The position numbers and the translations under genes are program-made. The notes beneath the pieces are model-generated. The model was not told where the DNA came from. It saw only the letters and a list, made by a program, of their open reading frames with translations, and searched no databases. A DNA stretch of 64,000 nt from JAPHTQ01 sp050299175 (lineage in GTDB: Bacteria > Pseudomonadota > Gammaproteobacteria > Thiohalomonadales > Thiohalomonadaceae), in assembly GCA_050299175.1 (NCBI GenBank), contig JBNKVM010000074.1, positions 1-64,000 on the forward strand, read 5' to 3'. How positions within the stretch are numbered: position 1 is the stretch's first letter; every line of letters starts with the position of its first letter. Below, piece after piece: positions 8,675-15,277 of this stretch.

Positions 8675-9133
8675 ATGACTAGTCAAAATTTTCAGAACTT
8701 ATTATCACAATTCATATCAAGTAATTTGTACGAAATACTTGGTTTAGTGGTAACGCTAATAATTGTAGCTATATCGGTTACTTGGCTACTTGCCAATCAA
8801 ATCAACAAAAATGAGAAAGAAATTCTGAAACACAGAATCGCAGAGCTAGAGTCTGGCTTTAATCAATTTAAAGAAATCATGGGCCAGCGTATCGCCGTAT
8901 CAGAAAAACTAGTAGAAATACTAAAAGAAAAATATACCCTAGAGCCACATACCTTCTATCAAGAGGCGGCTCCAGATACTGGCGCCCCTACAAAACAAGA
9001 AGAGCCTGAAGAACCTCCTGTCAATTTTTGTCTGTCTGAACGTAAATTAACAATGCCTGAGATCGCTTCAGAATATGGAGATCGTCTAGAATCAGTCAAC
9101 GAGGCTTTAAAAGAAATTAGTGAAAGCAAATAA
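8675..9133 (+). CDS. Hypothetical membrane-anchored coiled-coil protein
   Basis: A 152-residue protein with one membrane helix (about residues 20-40). A charged helical stretch with heptad character follows (about 44-95), then a Pro/Glu-rich linker (105-118) and a short C-terminal helical region. The layout resembles small membrane-anchored scaffold proteins, but no family is recognised. The gene is AT-rich and lies in the accessory island, in the same direction as its neighbours. Confidence 0.55.
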   Translation: MTSQNFQNLLSQFISSNLYEILGLVVTLIIVAISVTWLLANQINKNEKEILKHRIAELESGFNQFKEIMGQRIAVSEKLVEILKEKYTLEPHTFYQEAAPDTGAPTKQEEPEEPPVNFCLSERKLTMPEIASEYGDRLESVNEALKEISESK

Positions 9134-9164
9134 AAGTGCACTGAGGAAAATCGGGAGGAAAATC

Positions 9165-9216
9165 GGTGCCAGAGAGGAATAATCTCTAATATTAGAAACA
9201 ATTGTTCTCTGACACC
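9165..9216. repeat. Palindromic REP-like unit
   Basis: GGTGCCAGAGAG at 9165-9176 pairs with TTCTCTGACACC at 9205-9216 (10 of 12 positions), with a 28-base AT-rich centre. Upstream is a short direct repeat GGAAAATCGG ... GGAAAATCGG. The unit fills most of the gap between two hypothetical genes and resembles dispersed REP/RAYT-type palindromes. No transposase gene is nearby. Confidence 0.45.
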
Positions 9217-9243
9217 CATTTTCCCACATAAGGATAAGGCAAA

Positions 9244-9870
9244 ATGGATAAAGCAACGTATGTTCTCATAGGTGTAGCATTAGGCGTCCTACTAAATACG
9301 GTTAAAGAATGGTGGTTTCAGCGTAGAAAGAACCGCAAAGATCTTGAGTACTTAAGCATACGTATCGCATGCCTATTCGATACTTTCGTGAATTCATGCG
9401 CTGATGTTGTTGCTGATGATGGCCTTTATCATGGTCAGCCTGGGCCTGATGGTTGTCGATCAATACAAGTGGAAACCCCGAGCTTTGACCCACTTGCGAT
9501 CGACGTTGAATGGAAATCATTGCCAGCAAATCTGATGTATGAGATTTTAAATTTCCCCAACCTGATAGAAAGTGCTAACCACGAAATTTCCACTGCATTT
9601 GAATATGCGGCTTCCCCACCTGATTATGATGAAGGCTTCGAAGAACGCCAATTACAATATTCAAATCTTGGCTTAAAAGCTCGTGAGATATCAATAAAAC
9701 TGAGAGAAGTTGGTGGTTTACCACCCATTCAGGATGTTAATCCAAATGACTGGGACCCTATTCAGTTTATGATGGAAAAATTAGCTGAAATAAAAGATTC
9801 ACAAGATCAGCGCTTAGCAAGACACAAACAGATAATGGAGAGTCTAAGCCTTAACACTGATAACGTATAA
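9244..9870 (+). CDS. Hypothetical membrane-anchored protein, 208 residues
   Basis: An N-terminal membrane helix (about residues 5-20, VLIGVALGVLLNT) precedes a basic stretch (FQRRKNRKDLEYL) and a soluble cytoplasmic domain rich in acidic and aromatic residues. The region YEYAASPPDYDEGFEERQ and the preceding DVEWKSLP segment look conserved-protein-like. I believe similar uncharacterised proteins occur in other Proteobacteria, but no function is known to me. A good site (AAGGATAAGG) precedes the ATG. The gene is AT-rich. Confidence 0.6.
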   Translation: MDKATYVLIGVALGVLLNTVKEWWFQRRKNRKDLEYLSIRIACLFDTFVNSCADVVADDGLYHGQPGPDGCRSIQVETPSFDPLAIDVEWKSLPANLMYEILNFPNLIESANHEISTAFEYAASPPDYDEGFEERQLQYSNLGLKAREISIKLREVGGLPPIQDVNPNDWDPIQFMMEKLAEIKDSQDQRLARHKQIMESLSLNTDNV

Positions 9871-10070
9871 TAATATTAGAAAACAGAGGCGAACCCTTTG
9901 AGATTCTGGGTCAGTGCGAAATATCAAATCAGTAGAAAAGCAGCACTTTTAGCTGCCGTTTCTTCTTAAATTATTATTTAATATTTGTTTTCATTTCCCC
10001 CGCATTTTTCCCTTGACTCCCCTTCCCTTTCTCCATAATTTAAACAGTGCAACACCGCTCAAAACAAAGC

Positions 10071-10230
10071 GCCGGACGGCAAATGTCCTACCATTTATCG
10101 CCCGGCTAACCCTAAGACTGATATCAGCAGAACTTAGGGCTGCATGGAGTATACAACATACCCGGCGATGATCATTATCGCCCGTTGTGTGACAAGCGGC
10201 CCTTCTGTCTCAATGACGTCGGGGCCGCTT
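10071..10230 (+). ncRNA. Candidate structured RNA leader with four consecutive hairpins
   Basis: The 416-bp gene-free stretch 9871-10286 holds a dense run of inverted repeats. GCCGG/CCGGC at 10071/10102 has an inner AAATG/CATTT. A 7-bp stem CCCTAAG/CTTAGGG lies at 10110/10133. ACAAC/GTTGT at 10153/10184 encloses GGCGAT/ATCGCC. A terminator-like stem AAGCGGCCC/GGGGCCGCTT lies at 10194/10221. It lies 56 bp before a small-gene tandem pair. The arrangement suggests a cis-regulatory leader or a small RNA. It matches no riboswitch class I can recall. Confidence 0.35.
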
Positions 10231-10286
10231 TGCGTTGAGCTTCTATCCACCCGGCAATAACGCCGGAACGACAAGGAGCAAAAGCT

Positions 10287-10610
10287 ATGTCACATGCAAA
10301 CACCAATATCATCTATCCCCAATCCACCGACCGTACTGCCGCCTGGCAGGTCCGCGAGGACGGTGATGACTACGACAAAGGCAGCAAAAGCAACGTCCAG
10401 AGCGTATCCCTGACCGACCTGCATAACCGTGTCCTCGAACGGCTCGACCGTGCCAAGGCCCTGACCCACCTGCTGAAAACCGCTGACATTCAGGCGGATG
10501 ACGTTACCCAGCATACGCTGGGCGCCATTGAGGAACATATCGAGCAGGCCCAGACCACGAGCAGGAGGGTGTGGGACTATATGCAGCGAGAGAAAAGACA
10601 CGGTAGCTAA
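10287..10610 (+). CDS. Small tandem-paralogue protein, copy A (107 residues)
   Basis: Not recognised. It shares its N-terminus (MSHANTNI-YPQSTDR...WQVRED) and overall layout with the next gene at 10728, so the two are tandem duplicates. The N-terminal about 30 residues are polar and acidic. The rest is helical, with an LERLDRAKALTHLLK segment and an EEHIEQAQTTSRRVWDYMQ helix. It is probably a small cytoplasmic helical protein. A strong site (ACAAGGAGC) precedes the ATG. A third, truncated copy of the C-terminus lies at 14182-14262. Confidence 0.6.
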   Translation: MSHANTNIIYPQSTDRTAAWQVREDGDDYDKGSKSNVQSVSLTDLHNRVLERLDRAKALTHLLKTADIQADDVTQHTLGAIEEHIEQAQTTSRRVWDYMQREKRHGS

Positions 10611-10641
10611 TCGCCCTTCCCTGACAGGAAGGCACTACTTT

Positions 10642-10667
10642 GCAGTCAGGCCGTTCGGCCTGACTGC
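10642..10667 (+). terminator. Perfect 11-bp stem hairpin after copy A
   Basis: GCAGTCAGGCC / GGCCTGACTGC with a GTTC loop, preceded by a smaller stem CCTTCC/GGAAGG just after the stop codon. The same two stems, with a different loop, recur at 14264-14320 after the truncated third copy. The T-tract is absent, so termination strength is uncertain. Confidence 0.6.
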
Positions 10668-10727
10668 CCCATCCTATTCCGCAGGTTTGGCAGCAAGCCG
10701 CACAGGAAACAAGACAAGGAAGAAGCC

Positions 10728-11054
10728 ATGTCACATGCAAACACCAACATCACCTATCCCCAATCCACCGACCGCGACCTTTCCCGCTGGCAGGTCCGCG
10801 AGGATGAGGACGACTACGGCAAACTGAGCCGCAAACTCCTCGAACTGCACGACCACATCACCGACCGACTCGTCCGCGCAGATGCCCTCACCTACCTGAT
10901 GCAAACCGCTGAGAACCCACCGGAGCACGCCACCCGCATCACAGCAATGCTACTTCAGGATTTGATTCAGGACGCGCAGCAGGCCAACGAGAAGCTGTGG
11001 GAAGAGGTACACCGCATCACCCGTCAGCTTGGTGATAACGCGACCCGTCACTGA
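10728..11054 (+). CDS. Small tandem-paralogue protein, copy B (108 residues)
   Basis: Paralogue of the gene at 10287. The first about 28 residues are nearly identical and the remainder is diverged but collinear (LLELHDHITDRLVRADALTYLMQTA; QDLIQDAQQANEKLWEEV). The product is helical and acidic, with no signal or membrane segment. An AAGGAAGAAGCC site precedes the ATG. Retention of two diverged copies suggests a selected role rather than decay. Function is unknown. Confidence 0.6.
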   Translation: MSHANTNITYPQSTDRDLSRWQVREDEDDYGKLSRKLLELHDHITDRLVRADALTYLMQTAENPPEHATRITAMLLQDLIQDAQQANEKLWEEVHRITRQLGDNATRH

Positions 11055-11075
11055 TGCGGTAATTTGTGCTGTGGC

Positions 11076-11099
11076 GTCGGAGCCGTTTTCGGCTCCGAC
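11076..11099 (+). terminator. Terminator-like hairpin after copy B
   Basis: A 10-bp perfect stem GTCGGAGCCG / CGGCTCCGAC with a TTTT loop, 22 bp after the stop codon. There is no long T-tract downstream. Confidence 0.6.
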
Positions 11100-11163
11100 A
11101 CCGTTGCCATTCCCATGTTTCGCTCATCTTGACATGTACCGCTGTACCGCCTAATGTAACACC

Positions 11164-11591
11164 ATGATAAAGAGTTTTAAGGACAAAGCTCTGGAGCGGT
11201 GCTGGCGTCAGGGCCGCTGCAACAAAATTCCGGCAAACCTGTTGCGGCGCGTGCTGATGAAGCTGGACTCCATGGACGGTGCCACCCATATCGACGATCT
11301 GGAAAACCCACCCGGCGATCACCTCCATACCCTAAAAGGAAAGGAGAAGTGGCCTCAAAATTGTCTTCGTATCCTGATCCTGCGTTGCAAAATCTGCTCC
11401 GGTGCTCATTTACTACCGGTAAACTGCGCTCCTCGCAGACTTTGTGCCTTGTCTCCGAACACGAATCCTAATTTTGAGACCACTTCTCGTATGAAGGCTG
11501 CTGGGCACTCTCGATAAATGGTCCCTGGCGCATCGTTTTCCGTTTTGAGTCAGGACATATCTACGACGTCCAACTGGTGCAATATCATTAG
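11164..11591 (+). pseudogene. higB: HigB-type toxin gene split by a repeat element
   Basis: Codons 1-59 (11164-11340; MIKSFKDKALERC ... GDHLHTLKG) match the N-terminal part of HigB/RelE-type toxins. The frame then enters a 145-bp repeat. Beyond it, from about 11491, the rest of the same protein resumes (EGCWALSINGPWRIVFR, then GHIYDVQLVQYH and TAG at 11589-11591). Joined, the halves would give a normal toxin of about 92 residues. The insertion adds stops and a frame shift, so the toxin is probably inactive. The antitoxin gene directly downstream is intact. Confidence 0.85.
11344..11488 (-). repeat. MITE-like element, copy 2, inserted in higB
   Basis: A 145-bp element bounded by 19-bp terminal inverted repeats that differ at one position (GAGAAGTGGCCTCAAAATT on the left; the right end is AATTTTGAGACCACTTCTC). 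It is the reverse-oriented relative of the units at 7515 and 55984, sharing the central GTTTAC/GTAAAT inverted repeat with the adjoining AATGAGC. It separates the two halves of higB. No clear target-site duplication is visible. Confidence 0.85.
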
Positions 11592-11600
11592 GTGACGAAT

Positions 11601-11903
11601 ATGAATATCGACGAACGTAAACCATTTACTCCCGGTGAGATTCTGCAGGAGGAATTTATTGAACCGGCAGAACTGTCCCAGGGGCAACTCGCGGAATTGA
11701 TGGGGGTCCCCCGTCGCCGGGTGAACGAAATCATCCGTGGTAAACGTGCCATCACTCCGGATACCGCAATTCGTTTAGGACGGGTGTTCAATGTCACGCC
11801 TGAATATTGGCTGAACCTGCAAATACGTTCGGATCTGTGGGAGCGGATGCACGATCCGAAAACGAAAAAGGAATATGAAAAGATCGGGCCGGTGGCCGCA
11901 TAG
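11601..11903 (+). CDS. higA: HigA-type antitoxin (XRE family)
   Basis: A 100-residue helix-turn-helix protein starting PFTPGEILQEEFIEP and containing LSQGQLAELMGVPRRRVNEI, the classic HigA/VapI signature. The ending ...TPEYWLNLQIRSDL is also typical. In the family it neutralises HigB and represses the higBA promoter. The ATG at 11601 has AGGTGA six bases upstream; a GTG at 11592 directly after the higB stop is an alternative. With higB split, this is an orphan antitoxin that may be kept for regulation or protection against related toxins. Confidence 0.9.
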   Translation: MNIDERKPFTPGEILQEEFIEPAELSQGQLAELMGVPRRRVNEIIRGKRAITPDTAIRLGRVFNVTPEYWLNLQIRSDLWERMHDPKTKKEYEKIGPVAA

Positions 11904-11940
11904 AAATATTAATTTCTATTTCTGACATTGTGTACAAACC

Positions 11941-11985
11941 ATGAAAGTCAGCTACTTCGATGACACCGACACGTTGTATTCGTAA
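11941..11985 (+). pseudogene. Remnant of a DUF2283-type gene
   Basis: Fifteen codons, MKVSYFDDTDTLYS then TAA, match the start of DUF2283 proteins (typically MK-x-Y-D-x2-TDTLYI). The rest of the gene is missing; a terminator follows at once. DUF2283 genes often travel with small toxin-antitoxin loci, which fits the adjacent higA. The call rests on this short match. Confidence 0.5.
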
Positions 11986-12026
11986 AAGGTGCCGTAGGGA
12001 TTAAAATTTATTCCCTCCGGCACCTT
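11986..12026. terminator. Bidirectional terminator
   Basis: AAGGTGCCGTAGGGA / TCCCTCCGGCACCTT forms a long stem with an AT-rich loop, placed between the plus-strand higA region and the convergent lipoprotein gene at 12045. Confidence 0.75.
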
Positions 12027-12044
12027 AATTACTTCCCTTTTGTT

Positions 12045-12638
12045 TTATTGCTGCAGTGGGTCGGATGATGAGGCGATATAGCTTGGAGTTACAATGTCTG
12101 TAGTATCATCCCGATACAGGGTGATATTGGGCAGCGCGGTATCATCGACCACATAAAATGTGTGTGTAGTAAAACCAATGGGGACACTGCTGAAGTACGT
12201 TCCGGTTTTTGCGGTAATCTCGAGCCCCATCACAGTGACGGTTTCGTTGGCACTCAAGGGGCCAGAGGCGTCAGCCGCGGTGGGAATATTGTTATTCTTC
12301 CAGCCTGACAGCGCTACATCTCCCTGAGCCGATTCAGATAATGTCCCGGTCAGTGTAGAGACATCAGGGACCACCGCGCAGGTGGTATCTCCCGTGTAGA
12401 CCGTTGCTGAGTTCACCCACTGGTTACCCGTAATCTCCACTGAATCAACTTGACCGTTGATGCTATCCGGGGTGTAGCAGGCAGAGGTGTAAGTACCGTC
12501 AAGTGTATGTGTGCCACCGCTCACGGTAGCGACAACCATCGATGTTTGGGCAGGTACGTTGCTACTACCGCTACCACCACAAGCACTCATTAGCACTGAT
12601 GAGGCGACGAGGGTTCCCAAAATAGTTTTTTTAATCAT
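12045..12638 (-). CDS. Hypothetical lipoprotein
   Basis: A 197-residue exported protein with a lipoprotein signal (MIKKTILGTLVASSVLMSAC, lipobox MSAC) followed by a Gly/Ser linker. The mature part is Thr/Ser-rich and probably beta-structured (WVNSATVYTGDTTC, YFSSVPIGFTTHTFYVVDD). An upstream in-frame ATG at 12650 exists, but the second ATG has the better ribosome site (GGTGA). No family is recognised. The 208-bp gap above it probably holds divergent promoters for this gene and the one at 12859; nothing specific is visible. Confidence 0.65.
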   Translation of the reverse strand: MIKKTILGTLVASSVLMSACGGSGSSNVPAQTSMVVATVSGGTHTLDGTYTSACYTPDSINGQVDSVEITGNQWVNSATVYTGDTTCAVVPDVSTLTGTLSESAQGDVALSGWKNNNIPTAADASGPLSANETVTVMGLEITAKTGTYFSSVPIGFTTHTFYVVDDTALPNITLYRDDTTDIVTPSYIASSSDPLQQ

Positions 12639-12858
12639 TGCTTTCACCATTTAATGTTTTTTGGTCCGGCAATAAATCCGGGTTGATGCCATGGCAAGGC
12701 GATCGTAGCTGATATGGCGCACTGATTTCAGTAGATACGGGTGAAAACGAGGCGAATGGTAAAAATGTTAAATGGTAAATTTGTATCGAATCAGCGTGCT
12801 TGAGTTATCGCGACAAAAGAATTAGTTTAAAAAATCCACACTTCCTCTCGAGGTCGCC

Positions 12859-14097
12859 ATGAACACAATAACGACTAAAAAATTAAACGCCGCATTCGAG
12901 AAAAAACCGGCCATCAAAAGCCAGGATCTCATCCCCATCGTTGGCTCCCGCGCCAATATTTCGAGGCTGGTAAAGGATGAAAAGCTATACGCACTGGGTA
13001 GCGGCTATTACAGCAAAAACAAGACTCGCCTCATCGACAAGAAGCTATCCATTCTCAGCAACTATTACCCCTCCGCTGTCCTGGTTGGACATAACGCTTT
13101 GTACTTGCATGGCGTTTTCTCCAAACCGATCGATGAGATAGAGATTCAAATAGACAGCGAGCAATCGCTTAGGAATGCACTATTCAAGGTGCGTCGCGTC
13201 AAAAAGGAGCGCATGGTTGGCGCGACTCTTGTACCTTTCAATAAAGGGAAACTTCGAACCTACCCTCTGGAGAAGCTGCTCTGCATCCTCTCCAAATCGA
13301 AAGCGACGCAGGAATTGTTTCGCAGTGCATTAAAGAACATTCGTAAAAAGAAGATGGTGCTGGATGAAGCGAAGGTCAGAAAGTTTGATATTGACCTGGA
13401 GACAAAGGCCCACGAAAAGATCTTCTCGGATAAGCCCGCCGAAAACACTAAAAAAGCAGCACGCAAGCCCACCAACAAGAATCGCCGAAAGAGACAGGCC
13501 AGCCGGGAAGAGATCGTTACTGCGGCCAAGGCGCTTTTCATCGAGACCGGCTTGCATGGAACAAGCCTGCGCCAGATATCCGACTATATCAATGTCGATC
13601 TGACAAGCCTCACCCAGCACTTCAAGAGTCGTTACGATCTCAAGCAGGCCATTTGTGACCAGCGCCTCGCAGAGTTAGAAGCCACTTTCTATGAGTACAG
13701 CCCACCTGAAGAACTGACCCGTTTATCGCCTGTAGAACAGTTGCAATTTTTTATGCGCGGTACGATGGATAATGTTGATCGTGTGCAGGGAGAACAGGAG
13801 TTCCGCTTTCAGGCATGGGCCATCGCTGAGCAACACAATACGATGAACAGCATCGTCAAATGCCACTGCCAACCAGCATTAGCATATATCAGCGATCTTA
13901 TAAGGACCGAAAATAGCGCCATTTCACCCGTTGAGGCGGAGGTCCGCGCAACGATGTTGTTATTAAATCTGGATGGCTACAACTATCTCAAATGGATCTA
14001 TATCGATGCGATTGATTTTTCCACGTCGAAAATGGAGTTCCTGGAGAATTACAAAAATATGATCGTAAACCTTATTGTACCCAGGTGTTTTGAATAA
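12859..14097 (+). CDS. AbiEi-like / TetR fusion regulator
   Basis: A 412-residue protein with two distinct parts. Residues 1-185 look like the AbiEi antitoxin/transcriptional-regulator fold: a winged helix at 18-45, then LGSGYYS near 47-52 and AVLVGHNALYLHGV at 73-86, where AbiEi proteins have their SHeSAL-like motif. A Lys/Arg/Ala-rich linker spans about 190-213. Residues 214-412 are TetR-like, with the DNA-binding region EEIVTAAKALFIETG ... LRQISDYINVDLTSLTQHF and a helical ligand domain. No AbiEii nucleotidyltransferase toxin gene is next to it. I know of no named family with this fusion. Confidence 0.7.
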   Translation: MNTITTKKLNAAFEKKPAIKSQDLIPIVGSRANISRLVKDEKLYALGSGYYSKNKTRLIDKKLSILSNYYPSAVLVGHNALYLHGVFSKPIDEIEIQIDSEQSLRNALFKVRRVKKERMVGATLVPFNKGKLRTYPLEKLLCILSKSKATQELFRSALKNIRKKKMVLDEAKVRKFDIDLETKAHEKIFSDKPAENTKKAARKPTNKNRRKRQASREEIVTAAKALFIETGLHGTSLRQISDYINVDLTSLTQHFKSRYDLKQAICDQRLAELEATFYEYSPPEELTRLSPVEQLQFFMRGTMDNVDRVQGEQEFRFQAWAIAEQHNTMNSIVKCHCQPALAYISDLIRTENSAISPVEAEVRATMLLLNLDGYNYLKWIYIDAIDFSTSKMEFLENYKNMIVNLIVPRCFE

Positions 14098-14151
14098 AAC
14101 CGTACACCAAGATACTGCCCTCACAGCATGCTAATCACTTCTTGGGGTTGT

Positions 14152-14168
14152 CGAGCTGATCCAGCTCG
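14152..14168 (+). terminator. Weak hairpin after the fusion gene
   Basis: CGAGCTG / CAGCTCG with a 3-base loop, 54 bp after the stop and followed by a pyrimidine-rich stretch. It is a plausible but modest terminator. Confidence 0.35.
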
Positions 14169-14181
14169 GCATCTTCCTCTT

Positions 14182-14262
14182 GAGGAACACATCGAACAGG
14201 CCCAGATCACCAGTAGAAGGATGTGGGACTACGTGCAGCGGGAGAAAAGACTCGGAAGTTAG
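14182..14262 (+). pseudogene. Truncated third copy of the small tandem-paralogue gene
   Basis: Twenty-six codons plus stop (EEHIEQAQITSRRMWDYVQ ... EKRLGS) match the C-terminal end of the 107-residue protein at 10287, with only a few substitutions. No start codon or N-terminal part is present. The downstream double hairpin is also conserved. This shows duplication or rearrangement of the family within the island. Confidence 0.8.
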
Positions 14263-14293
14263 TCGCCCTCCCCTGACAGGGAGGCACAACCGT

Positions 14294-14320
14294 GCAGTCA
14301 GGCCGAGAAGGCCTGACTGC
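14294..14320 (+). terminator. Hairpin duplicated from the small-gene family
   Basis: GCAGTCAGGCC / GGCCTGACTGC, an 11-bp stem identical to the one at 10642-10667 but with a GAGAA loop. It is preceded by CCTCCC/GGGAGG, where the other copy has CCTTCC/GGAAGG. That covariation keeps the stem. Confidence 0.6.
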
Positions 14321-14333
14321 AACGTCTGAAAGT

Positions 14334-15011
14334 TTACAGGTTTTTACAAGTTGGCAAACTTTTCCCGATTTCGTTATTCAATACAGGGGTTAGCAAACTT
14401 GCCAACAATCCGACTAACTGGCCTTTGAAAACATTAACAATTGCATCGGCAATGGCATCCACTAAGGGATCGAAAATACCGAGGCCGCTAAGACTAATCG
14501 TAATTGTCCCGGTACTTACGTTGGGAGTGCTGATTGTAATCTTGGTAATACAGAGTTTACCCCCGTCCATGCTGATGGTGATGGTACCGGTGGCACTGGC
14601 ACTGGGGCTGTTTACCTTCACTGAACCACCAAGGCCAACGCTGGGATGGATAAACCCACATTTTGCACCGACACTCCCACTTGCCGAGCCACTAAAACTG
14701 CTCCCCAATGAAGCATCCAAATCGATATGACCGACAAATCCACTATCCTGTGGTGTAAGTTCTGTTACCACCAGGCTGGTTATGATGGTTGAACTTAGCC
14801 CGGTCAAATTGCCAACGTTATAGCTGGCATAAACTGTGGCATGACATATACCTAAATCTATTGAACCCGGTGACACAGTGCCACCAGCAACATGGGGCCA
14901 GGGATCAAGCCCCTGAGATTTGATTTCATTATCAATGGCCGTGTTGATCGTCGGCAACGATTCGGCGATAAGTTCGTTAACAAGCTTTAGAATATCATTA
15001 GCAGATGCCAT
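14334..15011 (-). CDS. Hypothetical protein, possibly TULIP-like
   Basis: A 225-residue protein without a signal peptide. It has amphipathic helices at both ends (ILKLVNELIAESLP and FKGQLVGLLASLLTPVLNNEI) and a central Gly/Ser/Thr-rich beta region with alternating pattern (SATGTITISMDGG, VSTGTITISLSG). This helix/beta/helix layout resembles lipid-binding TULIP-type domains, but that is only a shape-level guess. It reads away from the protease gene region and has its own upstream gap (15012-15172) with no clear promoter. Confidence 0.55.
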   Translation of the reverse strand: MASANDILKLVNELIAESLPTINTAIDNEIKSQGLDPWPHVAGGTVSPGSIDLGICHATVYASYNVGNLTGLSSTIITSLVVTELTPQDSGFVGHIDLDASLGSSFSGSASGSVGAKCGFIHPSVGLGGSVKVNSPSASATGTITISMDGGKLCITKITISTPNVSTGTITISLSGLGIFDPLVDAIADAIVNVFKGQLVGLLASLLTPVLNNEIGKSLPTCKNL

Positions 15012-15172
15012 TCTATTTGTTCTCCTGTTTTATTTGCCCCTTAATCTCGATCAAGGTCTGCCGGGGTATACCTTCCTTGAAATGGCTCGTTGGCCAATGG
15101 CAGATAGGTATAGCTTTTTTTGGTAGAAAATGGGGTACAGAAGGTTAATCTGTTGTAAATTTTATCGGAAAA

Positions 15173-15206
15173 AAATGACGTGTGGCCCATAGGCTACACG
15201 TCATTT
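15173..15206. terminator. Bidirectional terminator downstream of the M6 protease gene
   Basis: An 11-bp stem AAATGACGTGT / ACACGTCATTT. Read on the minus strand it ends in a run of seven T, which suits the minus-strand protease gene ending at 15278. Read on the plus strand it ends CGTTTTT. Confidence 0.75.
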
Positions 15207-15277
15207 CGTTTTTACACCTTAGAAAATAATCTGTGTGATATCACTAATGTTTCTATGAGCGATCTTACATCCTCACT

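Noticed and set aside
10071..10139. Cyclic-di-GMP (GEMM) riboswitch
   Set aside because: GGCAAA and a CCGGCTAACC-like segment are present, but the core GCAAAGCC and tetraloop-receptor arrangement are missing.
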